A stretch of 64,000 bases of DNA from Ga0077560 sp046330395 (lineage in GTDB: Bacteria; Actinomycetota; Thermoleophilia; Miltoncostaeales; Miltoncostaeaceae), in contig JAXLSS010000010.1 of the NCBI GenBank assembly GCA_046330395.1, positions 40,793 through 104,792 of the forward strand, in the 5' to 3' direction. Every line of letters starts with the position of its first letter. Position 1 is the stretch's first letter. The notes below the pieces were generated by a model, which saw only the letters and a program-made list of their open reading frames with translations, was not told the DNA's origin and made no database searches. The position numbers were made by a program, and so were the translations under genes. This document shows, piece by piece, positions 16,196 through 26,639 of this stretch.

Positions 16196-19100
16196 GCCTG
16201 CCCGGGCCGCGCTGGCTGCCCAGCGCCCTGCGCGTGACCGCCGTTGGACTGGTGGTGGGGGGTGCGGCGCTGGCGCTCACGGCCACGGGCCACGCGGCCC
16301 CCGCGCGCTCGCAGCGACCGGTGTGGGGGTTCCTGCCCAACTGGGATCCGGCCGCCATGGTGACCCTGCAGCATCATGCGCGCCAGCTCACCGTGGTGCT
16401 GCCCACGGGGCCCACGCTGGGCCGCGACGGGGCGCTCCTGGGACACGTCGGTGGTGACGTCGTGCGGCTGGCCCACTCGCGGGGCGTGCGCGTGGTGCCG
16501 GTGGTGAGCGACTACCTGGGGGGATGGAACTCGGGCAGCGCCGATCGCATGCTGCGACGGGCGGCGCTGCGGGCGCGGTTCACCACGGCGGTGGCCGGCG
16601 CGGCGCGCGCCGGCGGCTGGGACGGGGTCAACCTCGACCTGGAGGCCCTGCGCGCCCGCGACCGGGCCGGCCTGGTGCGGCTGGTGCGGTCCGTGCGCGC
16701 CGCCCTGGGTCCCGGCGCGGACGTGTCGGTGGACGTGCCCGCGGGCGCCAACCCCGCATACGACCTGCGGGCGCTGGGCGCCGCCGCGAGCCACGTGGTG
16801 CTGATGGCGTACGACCAGCACGCCACCCCGGGGGCCCCGGGACCGGTCGCCACACCCGCGTGGGTGGCCGGGGCCGCCCGGCACGCCCGGGCCCTGATGC
16901 CCGCGGGGCGGCTGGTGGTGGGGCTGCCGACGTACTCGTCGGTGTGGCGCGGGCGGTCGGCGCCCGCGTCGTCCTCGTTCGAGGAGGCGTTGCAACGCGC
17001 CCGCGCCCACGGCACCCTGCCCCAGTGGTCGGCCCGGGGTCAGGCCCCCTGGTTCACCACGGGCTTCGGCCGGCACCGCACCGTCACCTGGATGTCGGAC
17101 GCCCTCACGCTGGCCGCCGACATGCGCGCCGCGGGTCCTGCGGGCACCCCCGTGGCCCTGTGGCGTCTCGGTGCGGAGGACTCCGGGGTGTGGCCGGTGC
17201 TGGCCGACCGGACCCTGGCGGGGGCCGGCCCCGCCGGGGCCCTCAGCACCATCCCCGCCCCCGATCTGCCCCGCGTGACCGGCTCCGGCGACGTGGTGCA
17301 CGCGGTGGCCGGCGCCCCCGGCTGGCGTCGCGTGGCCCCGGGTCTCACCGCGGAGCGGTTCTGGGCCACCCCGCGCGCATGGAAGCTGGAGCGCTGGTCG
17401 GGCGGCGGCAAGCGGGTGGCCATCACGTTCGACGACGGGCCCAGCGCCACCTGGACCCCGCTGATCCTGGCCCAGCTGCGACGCCTGCACGTGCCGGCCA
17501 CGTTCTTCGTGATCGGCAAGAACGCGGCGGCCAACCCGGGCCTGGTCAGCGCCGAGGTGGCGGCCGGGGACCTGGTGGGGAACCACACCTTCAGCCACCC
17601 CAACCTGGCGGTGACGGGCGGGCTACGGACGCGCCTGGAAATCACCACCACCTCGCGGATCATCGCCGGCATCACGGGCCGGCGGCCCACCATGTTCCGC
17701 GCCCCCTACTCGGCCGACACGGCGCCGAGCTCCCCACGGGACCTCATCCCGCTGCTGCGCGCCCAGGGCCTGGGCATGCAGGTGGTGGGGGCGTCCGTGG
17801 ACTCGCAGGACTACCGGCGGCCGTCCCCGCAGCGCATCGTGCAGAACGTGCTGCGCGGGCTGCACCAGGGCAACATCCTGCTGTTCCACGACGGGGGCGG
17901 CAACCGCGCCAACACGGTGGCCGCGCTGCCCATGGTGGTCTCCGCCCTGCGGGCCCGCGGGTACCACCTGGTGTCGGTGGCCCAGCTGCTGCGCGCCTCG
18001 CCGGCCACCCTGATGCCCCGGGTCACCGGCACCCAGCTGTGGCTGTCCCGGTCGGTGGCGTGGGCGGCGGAGGGCTGGTTCCTGATGACCCGCTGGGTGG
18101 CGCTCCTGGGCATCGGCCTGCTGGGCCTGCTGCTGCTGCGCTCGTTGCTGCTGGCCGTGCTGGCGGTGCGGCACCGCCGCCGCGGTGCGCGCCCCCTGCC
18201 GGGACCCCCGCCCGCGGTGACCGTGCTGGTGCCGGCCTTCAACGAGGCCACGGTGATCCGCCGCACGCTGGAGTCGCTGCTGGCCCAGCGCGGGGTGACG
18301 CCCGAGATCATCGTCATCGACGACGGGTCCACGGACGGCACCGCCGAGGCCGCGGCCATGGACGGCGTGCGGGTGGTGCGGCAGGCCAACGCCGGCAAGT
18401 GGGCCGCGCTGAACCGCGGGTTCATGGCGGCCTCGGGTGAGGTGGTGGTGGCCATCGACGCCGACACCGTCATCGACCCCGACGCCGTGCGGCTGCTGGC
18501 CCGCTGGTTCACCGACCCGGCGATCGGCGCGGTGTGCGGCACCGCCAAGGTGGGCAACCGGCACACCCTGGTGACCCTGTGGCAGCACGTGGAGTACACC
18601 ACCGGCTTCAACCTGGACCGGCGGGCCTACAGCGACCTCAACGCCATCACCGTGGTGCCGGGCGCCATCGGCGGGTGGCGGCGCGACGCGGTGGTGGCCG
18701 CCGGCGGCTACTCGGGCCGCACCCTTGCCGAGGACTGCGACCTCACCATCACGCTGCGGCGCCGCGGGTGGCGGGTGGTGCACGAACCCGCCGCCGTGGC
18801 GTGGACCGAGGCGCCCGAGACCCTGCGGGGCCTGGCCAAACAGCGCCTGCGCTGGACGTTCGGCACCTTCCAGGTGCTGTGGGTGAACCGCGACGCCCTG
18901 TTCCGGCGCCGCGAGGGTGCCCTGGGGTGGCTGGCGCTGCCCTACGCCTGGCTGTACCAGTGCGTGCTGTCGCTGCTGGGGCCGGCCGTGGACCTGCTGG
19001 TGCTGCTGGCCCTGCTCACCGGCGGCTGGACGCTGGCGCTGTGGTGGTTCGGGCTGGCCACGCTGACGGAGATGGGCGTGAGCTGGCTGGCGTTCCGGCT

Positions 19101-19263
19101 GGAGGGCGAGCGGGCCTGGCCGGTGCTGACCCTGCCGCTGCAGCGGGTGGTGTACCGGCAGCTGATGTACGCCACGGTGATCCGCTCGCTGCTGCGCGCG
19201 GCGCGCGGGTCGGGCATGGCCTGGGGAAAGCTGGCCCGCACGGGCACGGTGCGGGCGGGCTAG
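16192..19263 (+). CDS. Three-domain polysaccharide enzyme: GH18-like hydrolase, NodB deacetylase, GT2 synthase
   Basis: 1023 residues joining three activities. After an N-terminal signal anchor comes a GH18-like barrel (about 40-370), whose catalytic motif reads DGVNLDLE (144-151; first Asp replaced by Asn, proton-donor Glu kept). A NodB polysaccharide deacetylase follows (about 400-610) with FDDGP (Asp 414/415), the metal HxxxH (465/469), RAPYS and LLFHDG. After a membrane segment comes a processive GT2 domain with DDGSTD (710), DAD (756-758), AEDCD and QRLRW (884), then further helices. This is the logic of a poly-N-acetylglucosamine-type synthase with its modifying enzymes on the outside. 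GTG start overlaps the small membrane protein. No frameshift. Related fusions occur in Firmicutes and actinobacteria. Confidence 0.92.
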   Translation: MSLPGPRWLPSALRVTAVGLVVGGAALALTATGHAAPARSQRPVWGFLPNWDPAAMVTLQHHARQLTVVLPTGPTLGRDGALLGHVGGDVVRLAHSRGVRVVPVVSDYLGGWNSGSADRMLRRAALRARFTTAVAGAARAGGWDGVNLDLEALRARDRAGLVRLVRSVRAALGPGADVSVDVPAGANPAYDLRALGAAASHVVLMAYDQHATPGAPGPVATPAWVAGAARHARALMPAGRLVVGLPTYSSVWRGRSAPASSSFEEALQRARAHGTLPQWSARGQAPWFTTGFGRHRTVTWMSDALTLAADMRAAGPAGTPVALWRLGAEDSGVWPVLADRTLAGAGPAGALSTIPAPDLPRVTGSGDVVHAVAGAPGWRRVAPGLTAERFWATPRAWKLERWSGGGKRVAITFDDGPSATWTPLILAQLRRLHVPATFFVIGKNAAANPGLVSAEVAAGDLVGNHTFSHPNLAVTGGLRTRLEITTTSRIIAGITGRRPTMFRAPYSADTAPSSPRDLIPLLRAQGLGMQVVGASVDSQDYRRPSPQRIVQNVLRGLHQGNILLFHDGGGNRANTVAALPMVVSALRARGYHLVSVAQLLRASPATLMPRVTGTQLWLSRSVAWAAEGWFLMTRWVALLGIGLLGLLLLRSLLLAVLAVRHRRRGARPLPGPPPAVTVLVPAFNEATVIRRTLESLLAQRGVTPEIIVIDDGSTDGTAEAAAMDGVRVVRQANAGKWAALNRGFMAASGEVVVAIDADTVIDPDAVRLLARWFTDPAIGAVCGTAKVGNRHTLVTLWQHVEYTTGFNLDRRAYSDLNAITVVPGAIGGWRRDAVVAAGGYSGRTLAEDCDLTITLRRRGWRVVHEPAAVAWTEAPETLRGLAKQRLRWTFGTFQVLWVNRDALFRRREGALGWLALPYAWLYQCVLSLLGPAVDLLVLLALLTGGWTLALWWFGLATLTEMGVSWLAFRLEGERAWPVLTLPLQRVVYRQLMYATVIRSLLRAARGSGMAWGKLARTGTVRAG

Positions 19264-19267
19264 GCAT

Positions 19268-19302
19268 GGGGCGCCGGGCGGCACCGGGGCGCCCGGCGCC
19301 CC
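19268..19302. terminator. Bidirectional terminator-like hairpin
   Basis: A perfect 13-bp stem (GGGGCGCCGGGCG with CGCCCGGCGCCCC, 9-nt loop) between the end of the GH18-NodB-GT2 gene and the end of the convergent histidine-kinase gene. No T-run, as is common in high-GC actinobacteria. Confidence 0.7.
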
Positions 19303-19308
19303 AACCGC

Positions 19309-20694
19309 TCAGCCGGGATCGTCCCCGGCATCGGGCGCCCCGCAGGGCACGCGCACCACGATGCGCAGCCCGTCGTGGAACCGCTCGATGCGGGCCTCGC
19401 CGCCGTGGGCCCGGGCGATGGCCTGCGTGATGGACAGCCCCAGCCCGCTGCCGCCGCGCTGCCGGGCGGGGTTGGCGCGCTGAACCGGTCGAAGGCGCGC
19501 TCCACGAAGTCCTCCGGCATGCCGGGGCCGTCGTCCTCCACGGCCACCTCGAGCAGATCCTCGTCCGGGCGCCGCGCCGTGAGGTGCACCACGCCGCCCC
19601 CGTGGCGCAGCGCGTTGTCCAGCAGGTTCCCCACCGCCTGGCGCAGCCGCATGGGGTCCACCCAGGCCGGGGCATCCCCGGCGCATCGACGGTGATGGTG
19701 CGACCACCGGCGGTGGCCCGGCCGCCGAACCGGGTGGCCAGCCGCTCCAGCAGGTCCGGCACGTCCACGGCCTCCCGGTGCACCGGGATGGTGCCGCTGT
19801 CGGCGTGGGCCACGGTGAGCAGGTCGTCCGACAGCTGCACCAGGCGCTCGGTCTCCTCGGCGGCCGAGGACACGGCGGCGCGCAGGTCGGCCTCGGTGGC
19901 GCTGGGGTGCTGGGCCAGCTCCAGCTCGGTGGTGAGGATGGCGAGCGGCGTGCGCAGCTCGTGGCCCGCGTCGGCCACGAACGCCCGCTGGTGCCGGGCG
20001 GCGCGCTCCACGCGGTCCAGCATGCTGTTGAGGGTCACCCCCAGGCCGCGGATCTCGTCGCGGGCGGCCGGCAGGGGTAGCCGCTGCACGCCGGGGGCGC
20101 CGGAGATGGCCTCGGCCATCCGCCGCATGCCCTCCACGGGGCGCAGGGCCGCGGCCGCCACCCAGTAGCCGGCCACCGCCACCGCCAGCAGGGTGATGCC
20201 GCCGCCGATGAGGGCCATCAGGCTGATGGCCCGGATGGTGTCGTTGCGATCCTTCAGCGACGCGGCCACAACCACCACGGCGGGCCCGTCGTCGATGGTG
20301 CGGGTGGCGAACAGGCGCACGCGGTGGGCCAGGCCGGGCAGCCCGGGCCGGTCCACGATGAGGACACCGCGCAGCGCGGCGGCGGTCTGCGCGGGCGTCA
20401 GCAGCGTCACCCCAGCCAGCCGCGGCGTGGTGTCCAGCACCCGCCCGCGGGGGTCCAGCACCTGGGCGTACGCCTCGCCGCGCACCGTCAGCACGTGGTG
20501 CCGGGGTGCGCCCCGGTCGTCGGTGCCGCCGATGAGGGCCGCCACGTCGGCGGCGCGCGCGGACAGCGCCTGGCGCATGTTGTGGTCCAGCGCCCGGCGC
20601 ACCACCAGGTGGGACACGATGCCCGCCGCGGCGATGACGATGGCCATGGCCACCGCCAGCACCAGGGTGAGCCGCACCCGGATGGGCAGGCGGC

Positions 20695-20698
<4 letters not shown>
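19309..20698 (-). CDS. Sensor histidine kinase (OmpR-partner type), two frameshifts
   Basis: Membrane kinase with an N-terminal helix (about 8-32), an extracytoplasmic domain of about 125 residues, a second helix (ISLMALIGGGITLLAVAVAGYWV), HAMP, HisKA with ADAGHELRTPLAIL and a HATPase domain (GNLLDNALRHG, EDDGPGMPEDF, GGSGLGLSITQAIARAHGG). Single-base losses near 19685 and 19480 split the ATPase domain into three frames; all motifs are readable across them. The ATG overlaps the stop of the regulator gene (ATGA). It lies downstream of and convergent with the exopolysaccharide gene, so a role in envelope sensing is possible but unproven. Confidence 0.85.
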
Positions 20699-21375
<677 letters not shown>

Positions 21376-21447
21376 GCCCAGTCCCAAGTCCGGGGGTGTC
21401 GGGCGAATTGTGGTGGCCCGCCGTCCCGCGGCGAAGCGCCGCCGGTG

Positions 21448-23229
21448 TCAGTCGGGGCTCAGACCCAGGCCCTCCACCACCACCGGCGCGCCGCCCGACT
21501 CCACGCGGATGCGCAACGGGCCCAGCGGTGGGGTGCCGAAGCGCCCCACCGGGATGCGCACCCCGTGGGTCGTCCGGCGTGCCCGCAGGCTGAAGCGGCC
21601 CAGGCGCCGCCGGCCGCTCCAGACGCTCACGACGCCCATGCCCGGCCCGCGGGAGGCCAGCAGCGTCACCTCGCGTGCGGGGAGGTCCGGGGCGCTCAGC
21701 GTGGCGCCGCGGGTGGTCGTCCGCAGTCCGTGTCCCACGTACCCGCCGGGGACGGCCACCCGTGTCCAGCCGGGGCCGGCGGTGAGCAGGCCGGTGTCCA
21801 GCGGGCTGGTGCCGCAGCGCGGCGGGGACGCCACACGCGACCCGTCCGTGCCGGCCGCGGTCACCGTGACGCACACGCGGGCACCCGGCGTGACGGTCAC
21901 CGGCGCCCGCCGTCGGGTGGTGGACACCGTGGTGACCCGCGCCGCGCCGCCCGGCGGCGTCACCGTGACGCGGACCTCGAACCCCGTCACGGCCTCGGGA
22001 TGCGCCACCGTCCAGCGCACCAGCATCCGGTTGGTGCGCAGCACCGCAGCCGGCGGGCCGGACGGGACGATGGTGACCGCCCCCGGCGAGCCCCCCTGCG
22101 GCGCCGACCGCGGGCTCATGGCGGGCCGGGTCACCGTGAGCGCGGCGGCGGCGCTGATGGCCAGCGGGTCCACCCCGTTCACGGCCACCGCGCGGTACCG
22201 GGTGCCGGACATGGCGGTGTCCACCGCGGTGAGGTGCAGCTGGGGTCCGTCGGCGCCCGGGACGTCGGTGAAGCTCACCCCCCGGTCGGTGGAACGCTGC
22301 CAGTGCACCGCCGGCGCCGGGATGCCGGTGGCCGACACGCGCAGTGTGACGTCGGCGCCCGCGTTCACGGCCACGTCCCCGGGGTCGGTCACCGTGGGGG
22401 AGCGCCGGATCTCGGATCGCAGCACCGCCGGGGTGTATGGCCGCACGGCCACCACGTCACCGTTGGGGCCGGTTGCCAGCGCGGTGGGGGCGTCCCAGCC
22501 GGTGCCCACCACGTTGGTGACGCCCGCGGGGTCCAGCGAGGTGACCCGGTTGTTGCCCGTGTCGGCCACGTACAGGGTGCCGTCGCCGCCCACGGCCACA
22601 CCGCGGGCGTGCGACCAGCCGCCGGACAGGGCGGTGACGGTGCCATCGGGGTCGATGCGCACCACGCGGTCGTGACCGTGGTCGGCCACGTACAGCGTGC
22701 CGCCGGGTGCCCACGCCACCCCGGTGGGCGCTGCCAGGCCCCCGCCCACGTCGGTGACGGTGCCGTCGGGCGCCACCCGCGCGATGGCGGTGCGGGAGGC
22801 GTCGGCCACGTACACGTCGCCCTCCGGGTCCACCGCCACCCCCATGGGCGTGACCCAGCCGGACCCGATGTCCCCCATCGCGCCATCCACGCCGATGCGC
22901 ACCACCCGCGCGTCGCCCCGGTCGGCCACGTACAGCGTGCCGTCGGCGTCCACCGCCACGGCCGCGGGGGCGCTGAGCCCGGTGCCCACGGGGTGCATCG
23001 CGCCGTCGGGGGTCACCTCCACCACGCGGTCGGCGCCGGGGTCGGCCACGTACACGTCGCCGGAGGTGTCCACGGCCACCCCGGCGGGGTTCACCCACGC
23101 GCCATCGATGGCCGCGGGCGCCAGGTGGACGGTGCGGACCGGGGCGCCGAGCACGGCCGGCGCGGCCAATGGCCAGAGCGCGCCGAGCGCGCACCACCAG
23201 ATGTGTCGCCGGTTCGGTGTGCGGGGCAC
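21448..23229 (-). CDS. Secreted NHL-repeat propeller protein with Ig-like domains
   Basis: 593 residues. Signal peptide (about 1-30, ending LAAPAVLGA), then six nearly regular NHL repeats of about 42 residues, each with a core GVAVDxxGDVYVADxxxxRVVRI, predicting one closed six-bladed propeller. Then come an Ig-like domain (about 300-390, with a VHWQRSTDRGVSFTDV-type strand pair), an Fn3-like domain and a C-terminal beta domain. The GTG at 23229 is chosen because GGAG lies five bases upstream. Probably a surface-exposed binding or scaffold protein; no catalytic residues seen. The same architecture as the broken gene at 2359, but intact. Divergent from the GT2 gene at 23459. Confidence 0.85.
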   Translation of the reverse strand: MPRTPNRRHIWWCALGALWPLAAPAVLGAPVRTVHLAPAAIDGAWVNPAGVAVDTSGDVYVADPGADRVVEVTPDGAMHPVGTGLSAPAAVAVDADGTLYVADRGDARVVRIGVDGAMGDIGSGWVTPMGVAVDPEGDVYVADASRTAIARVAPDGTVTDVGGGLAAPTGVAWAPGGTLYVADHGHDRVVRIDPDGTVTALSGGWSHARGVAVGGDGTLYVADTGNNRVTSLDPAGVTNVVGTGWDAPTALATGPNGDVVAVRPYTPAVLRSEIRRSPTVTDPGDVAVNAGADVTLRVSATGIPAPAVHWQRSTDRGVSFTDVPGADGPQLHLTAVDTAMSGTRYRAVAVNGVDPLAISAAAALTVTRPAMSPRSAPQGGSPGAVTIVPSGPPAAVLRTNRMLVRWTVAHPEAVTGFEVRVTVTPPGGAARVTTVSTTRRRAPVTVTPGARVCVTVTAAGTDGSRVASPPRCGTSPLDTGLLTAGPGWTRVAVPGGYVGHGLRTTTRGATLSAPDLPAREVTLLASRGPGMGVVSVWSGRRRLGRFSLRARRTTHGVRIPVGRFGTPPLGPLRIRVESGGAPVVVEGLGLSPD

Positions 23230-23458
23230 GCGTGCTCCGGGGGTGGGGGTGTGCGGCGGTCCGCCGGCGCCGCACACCGGCCATCGGTCGCGGATGCGCG
23301 CGGGTTGAGCGGCGCCGCACGCGCCTGCGGCCGCCACCCCCCCATCCCGGGACCGTCGCGCCCGGAGGGCTCGATACCATGGCCTGGCTCCCGTGCGCGC
23401 GGTCCCAGCCGAGGGCCGGCGCCGGACCTCGTCCCCTCCCCCTTCCCGGAGCGTGCCC

Positions 23459-24313
23459 GTGCCCTCCTCGCCCGTCGCCGTCGTGGTCGCCGCCCCCGTG
23501 GCGGTGTCGCCCGAGCCGGCGGTGTCCGTGGTGGTGCCGGCGCTCAACGAGGAGCGGTACCTGGGCGAGTGCCTGGCGTCCCTGATGGCGCAGACCGGGG
23601 TGGCGTTCGAGGTGATCGTGGTGGACAACGGCAGCACCGACGGCACGTCCGCGGTGGCGGCCGCGGCCGGTGCGCGCGTGGTGCACGAGCCCCGCCGCGG
23701 CGTGTGCAACGCCCGCCAGGCCGGCTTGGCGGCGGCGCGCGGTGAGGTGGTGGTGTCGGCCGACGCGGACACCGTGTACCCCGCGGGATGGCTGGCCGGC
23801 ATCCGGGCGGCGTTCGCCGACCCGGAGGTGGTGGGGTGGTGCGGACCGGTGCGCTTCGCCGGTGCACCCGCGTGGGCCGGCGCGTGGACCGGGGCGCTGT
23901 TCGGCGCCGTGCGCCTGGTGACGCGCATCACCGGCAGGCCGCCCTACGCCGCGGCGTGCAACCTGGCCTACCGGCGCACGGCCTTCACCGGGTACGACAC
24001 CCACCTCACCCAGGGCGCCGACGAGCTGGCGGTGCTGCGCGCGCTGCGCGGCCGCGGCCGGGTGCTGTTCGACCGGCACGCCCGCGTGGACACCTCGGCG
24101 CGCAGGGTCACGCGCGGGCTGCTCTACAACGTGGTGGTGACCTTCCTGCTGCTGTACCTCTTGGAGTACGGCGTGGGACGGCTCACCCGCCGCACGCTGT
24201 TCGGCCACGCCCCCGCGTTCCGCGATTCGGGGCGTTCGCGGGGCCCGCGGATGGCGGGTGCGGGGGCCGCCCTGCTGGTGGCGGTGGTGACGGCGCGGGC
24301 GCTGCTGCGCTGA
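23459..24313 (+). CDS. Family 2 glycosyltransferase
   Basis: 284 residues. GT2/GT-A fold with VSVVVPALNEERYLGECLASL, the nucleotide-binding DNGSTDGT and the metal DxD in SADADT. A C-terminal hydrophobic segment (LLYNVVVTFLLLYLLEYGVG) would tether it to the membrane. Transfers a sugar from a nucleotide or lipid donor, probably to a lipid or polysaccharide acceptor. The GTG at 23459 follows GGAG by eight bases; an ATG at 23393 is in frame, but the extra residues are low-complexity. The stop directly abuts the deacetylase gene, which suggests joint action on one glycan (inference). Confidence 0.88.
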   Translation: MPSSPVAVVVAAPVAVSPEPAVSVVVPALNEERYLGECLASLMAQTGVAFEVIVVDNGSTDGTSAVAAAAGARVVHEPRRGVCNARQAGLAAARGEVVVSADADTVYPAGWLAGIRAAFADPEVVGWCGPVRFAGAPAWAGAWTGALFGAVRLVTRITGRPPYAAACNLAYRRTAFTGYDTHLTQGADELAVLRALRGRGRVLFDRHARVDTSARRVTRGLLYNVVVTFLLLYLLEYGVGRLTRRTLFGHAPAFRDSGRSRGPRMAGAGAALLVAVVTARALLR

Positions 24314-25044
24314 GCGTCGCGCGCCGTCTGGCCGCCGTCGCGGCGTGTGGCGGCGCGGCGTACTGGGTGCTGGCGTCCCCGTGGTCGCAGCTGGGCGCGC
24401 GGTTCCCGTACCGCGTGCGCGGCGGGGGACGGGTGGTGGCCCTGACCTTCGACGACGGCCCCAACCCACCCTTCACCGAACGGCTGGCCGACGTGCTGGC
24501 CGATGAGGGTGTGCGCGCCACCTTCTTCCAGGTGGGCGCCTGCGTGGCGCGCAACCCGGAGGTGACGCGGCGCCTGTTCCATGACGGGCACCTCATCGGC
24601 AACCACTCCATGCACCACCGGTTCCGCGACTACCTGCGCCACCCCGGGTTCGACCGCGAGCTTGAGGACACGCAGGACACCATCCGGGCCTGCATCGGGC
24701 GCAGGCCCGCCCTGTTCCGGCCGCCCTGGCTGTGGCGCGGGCCGCTGTGGTGCGGGGGCGTGCGCCGCGCGGGGCTGGTGCCGGTGTCCGGCGAGTTCTG
24801 CCATTCCGGCGAGGTGCTGGGCGCGTCGGGTGCGCGCATCGCGCGCGCCGTGCTGCGCCGGGCCCGGCCCGGGCTGATCGTGATCTTCCACGACGGCTTC
24901 AACGCGTCCACCGCCGACCGCGCCGCCACCGTGGAGGCCGTGCGCCTGGCCATCCCCGAACTGCGCCGCCGGGGTTACCGGTTCGTGACCGTCGACGAGC
25001 TCCTGGGCGCGCCGGGCTACCTGCCGGAGGCCGGCGTCAGCTGA
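24310..25044 (+). CDS. NodB-type polysaccharide deacetylase
   Basis: About 244 residues with an N-terminal hydrophobic anchor (LAAVAACGGAAYWVLA). NodB motifs are TFDDGP, metal-binding His in GNHSMHH, RPPWLWRG and IVIFHDGFN. It removes N-acetyl (or O-acetyl) groups from an exported or lipid-linked glycan. The frame opens with CTG at 24310, overlapping the TGA of the GT2 gene (CTGA). No ATG, GTG or TTG occurs in frame until GTG 24367, which would remove most of the anchor. A CTG start or a start shifted by an unseen indel must be considered. Paired with the upstream GT2 gene. Tail-to-tail overlap of eight bases with the next gene. Confidence 0.85.
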   Translation: MSVARRLAAVAACGGAAYWVLASPWSQLGARFPYRVRGGGRVVALTFDDGPNPPFTERLADVLADEGVRATFFQVGACVARNPEVTRRLFHDGHLIGNHSMHHRFRDYLRHPGFDRELEDTQDTIRACIGRRPALFRPPWLWRGPLWCGGVRRAGLVPVSGEFCHSGEVLGASGARIARAVLRRARPGLIVIFHDGFNASTADRAATVEAVRLAIPELRRRGYRFVTVDELLGAPGYLPEAGVS

Positions 25045-25905
25045 GCCTGGCGGCCAGCACCAGGGCCACCCCGGCGCAGGCGGTCACCAGCGCCACGGGC
25101 GTGATGCCGTCGAGCAGGGACGCCACCACGTGGCGCGCCAGCGCGCCGTCCGGGGTGGCCGGCGACACCAGGCCGCCCACCACCCGGGGCGCCACCCACG
25201 CGATGGCCCACAGCCCGGCCCCGGCCGCCAGCACTCCCACGCCCAGCATGCGGAGGGCGCTGGCACGGTTCCGCCGGCCGGCCACCGCGGCGGCACCCAG
25301 CAGGACCGCCAGGCCCAGGCACACCCACGGGGCCACGCGCAGCGCGCGGATGGCCCACGCCACCTGCGCGTGGTGACGGGCCACGGCCGGCGGCTCCAGG
25401 GTCACCGTGCCCCAGGCGCCCGACCCGGGGATCAGGGCGGCCAGCTGGGGCGCGGTGCGCCGCAGCCGCTGCGCCAGGGCGTCGCGCACAAGGTTGAGGT
25501 CCAGCACCGCGGTGCCCCGGTCGTGGGCCGCGATGTCGTGGATGCGCGTGAGCGCGCCCACGGCCAGCGCGCCGAACTCCGGCGAGCGCAACGTGTCGCG
25601 CACGGCCCCGGGGAGGATCGTGGCCACCAGCGTGCGGTCCACGGCGGAGTCGGGGGCCGCCTGCAGTTCACGCAGCAGCACCGGGCGAACGCGGTCGGTC
25701 ACCACCTGCGCGCCGGCGTCGGTGCGCAGCGCCGACAGGGTCAGCCGGGCGAATCCCGGCCCGTCGGCGACGTGGTATCCCGTGACCACAGGCCCGCCGC
25801 CAGCACCGCGACGGCGGCCAGCGTGCAGGCCGCGGCCCGCAGGGCGCCACTCCACCGGCCCACCACGGCAGCACGCGCGAATGCGGCCGCGCGCAGCGCG
25901 CCCAT
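25037..25905 (-). CDS. Membrane protein of unknown function, one frameshift
   Basis: About 289 residues after correcting a single-base loss near 25785. An N-terminal hydrophobic helix (LAAVAVLAAGLW) is followed by about 130 mostly helical polar residues (VTDRVRPVLLRELQ; DRTLVATILPGAVRDTL). Three C-terminal hydrophobic segments end the protein (APWVCLGLAVLLGAAAVAG, LGVGVLAAGAGLWAIAWV, VALVTACAGVALVLAA). The ATG at 25905 sits immediately after the PAP2-like remains, and in one reading the two could be a single fused protein. I do not recognise the family. Convergent with the NodB gene. Confidence 0.55.
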
Positions 25906-26551
25906 GCCCATCCGGGGCCAGACCGGCCACGGCGTCGGTGGCGGTGCTGAACCAGCAGCACCGCGTGGTGGCCACCGCCGCGCTCACGGCGGCCGCGGCG
26001 GCGCTCAGCGCCAGGCGGCCGCGGTGGGACATCGGGGGCCAGTACCAGCGCCATCGCCGCGTAGCAGGCGGCCGCGGCGCTGGCGTGGCCGCTGGGGAAC
26101 GCAGATCTAGCGATGCGGCCGCACCTCGGCGGTGAGGGCCGGCCGCGGCCAGCCGGTCAGTGCTTCACCAGGGTGGTCACCCAGCTGTCGCCCACACGCA
26201 CGGCCACCAGGAACGCCACCACCCACGCGCTGCGCGTGCAGGCGCACCACCACCACCGCCACCGGGACCGCCACCACGATCACGCCGATGGTGCTGCCGA
26301 GGTCGGTGACGGCCCGCAGCACGCGGTCGCCCTCGTGCGTGGCGTGCTCGCGGGCCCATCCAGGCCACCTGAGCGTCCCCGCGACCCACGGCACCGGCCC
26401 ACCGCACCAGCAGCCAGGTGGCCGCCACCACCGCGGCGCCCCCGGCGGCCACGTCCGCCGCCACGCGCGGCGTCACCGGCGGGGCGGTGGCCGGGGCGGG
26501 CACGGGCCCCGCAGCCCACCCCGCGCACCCCGCGGCGGCGGTCACGGCCAT
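25906..26551 (-). pseudogene. PAP2-family phosphatase, heavily frameshifted
   Basis: Fragments of a type 2 phosphatidic acid phosphatase/lipid phosphatase appear in at least three frames. An N-terminal part starts at the ATG at 26551 with hydrophobic stretches. GDRVLRAVTDLGSTIGVIVVAVPVAVVV lies near 26330-26240, a KHxxxxxRP-like segment near 26150, and the catalytic AFPSGHASAAAACYAAMALVLA near 26095-26030. A TR...TDAVAG tail, the third PAP2 motif, lies near 25960. Such enzymes recycle undecaprenyl-pyrophosphate or remodel lipids, which would fit the neighbouring glycan genes. Whether the breaks are real or sequence errors is unclear; the same region has other suspicious indels. Confidence 0.6.
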
Positions 26552-26639
26552 CAGGACCAGAAGGGGCGGCGTGGTGCCCTCCCGCCGGATCGGGGCCGGG
26601 GCTCCCGCCGGCGCGTGCCGACGGGAGCGGTGCTGCCTG

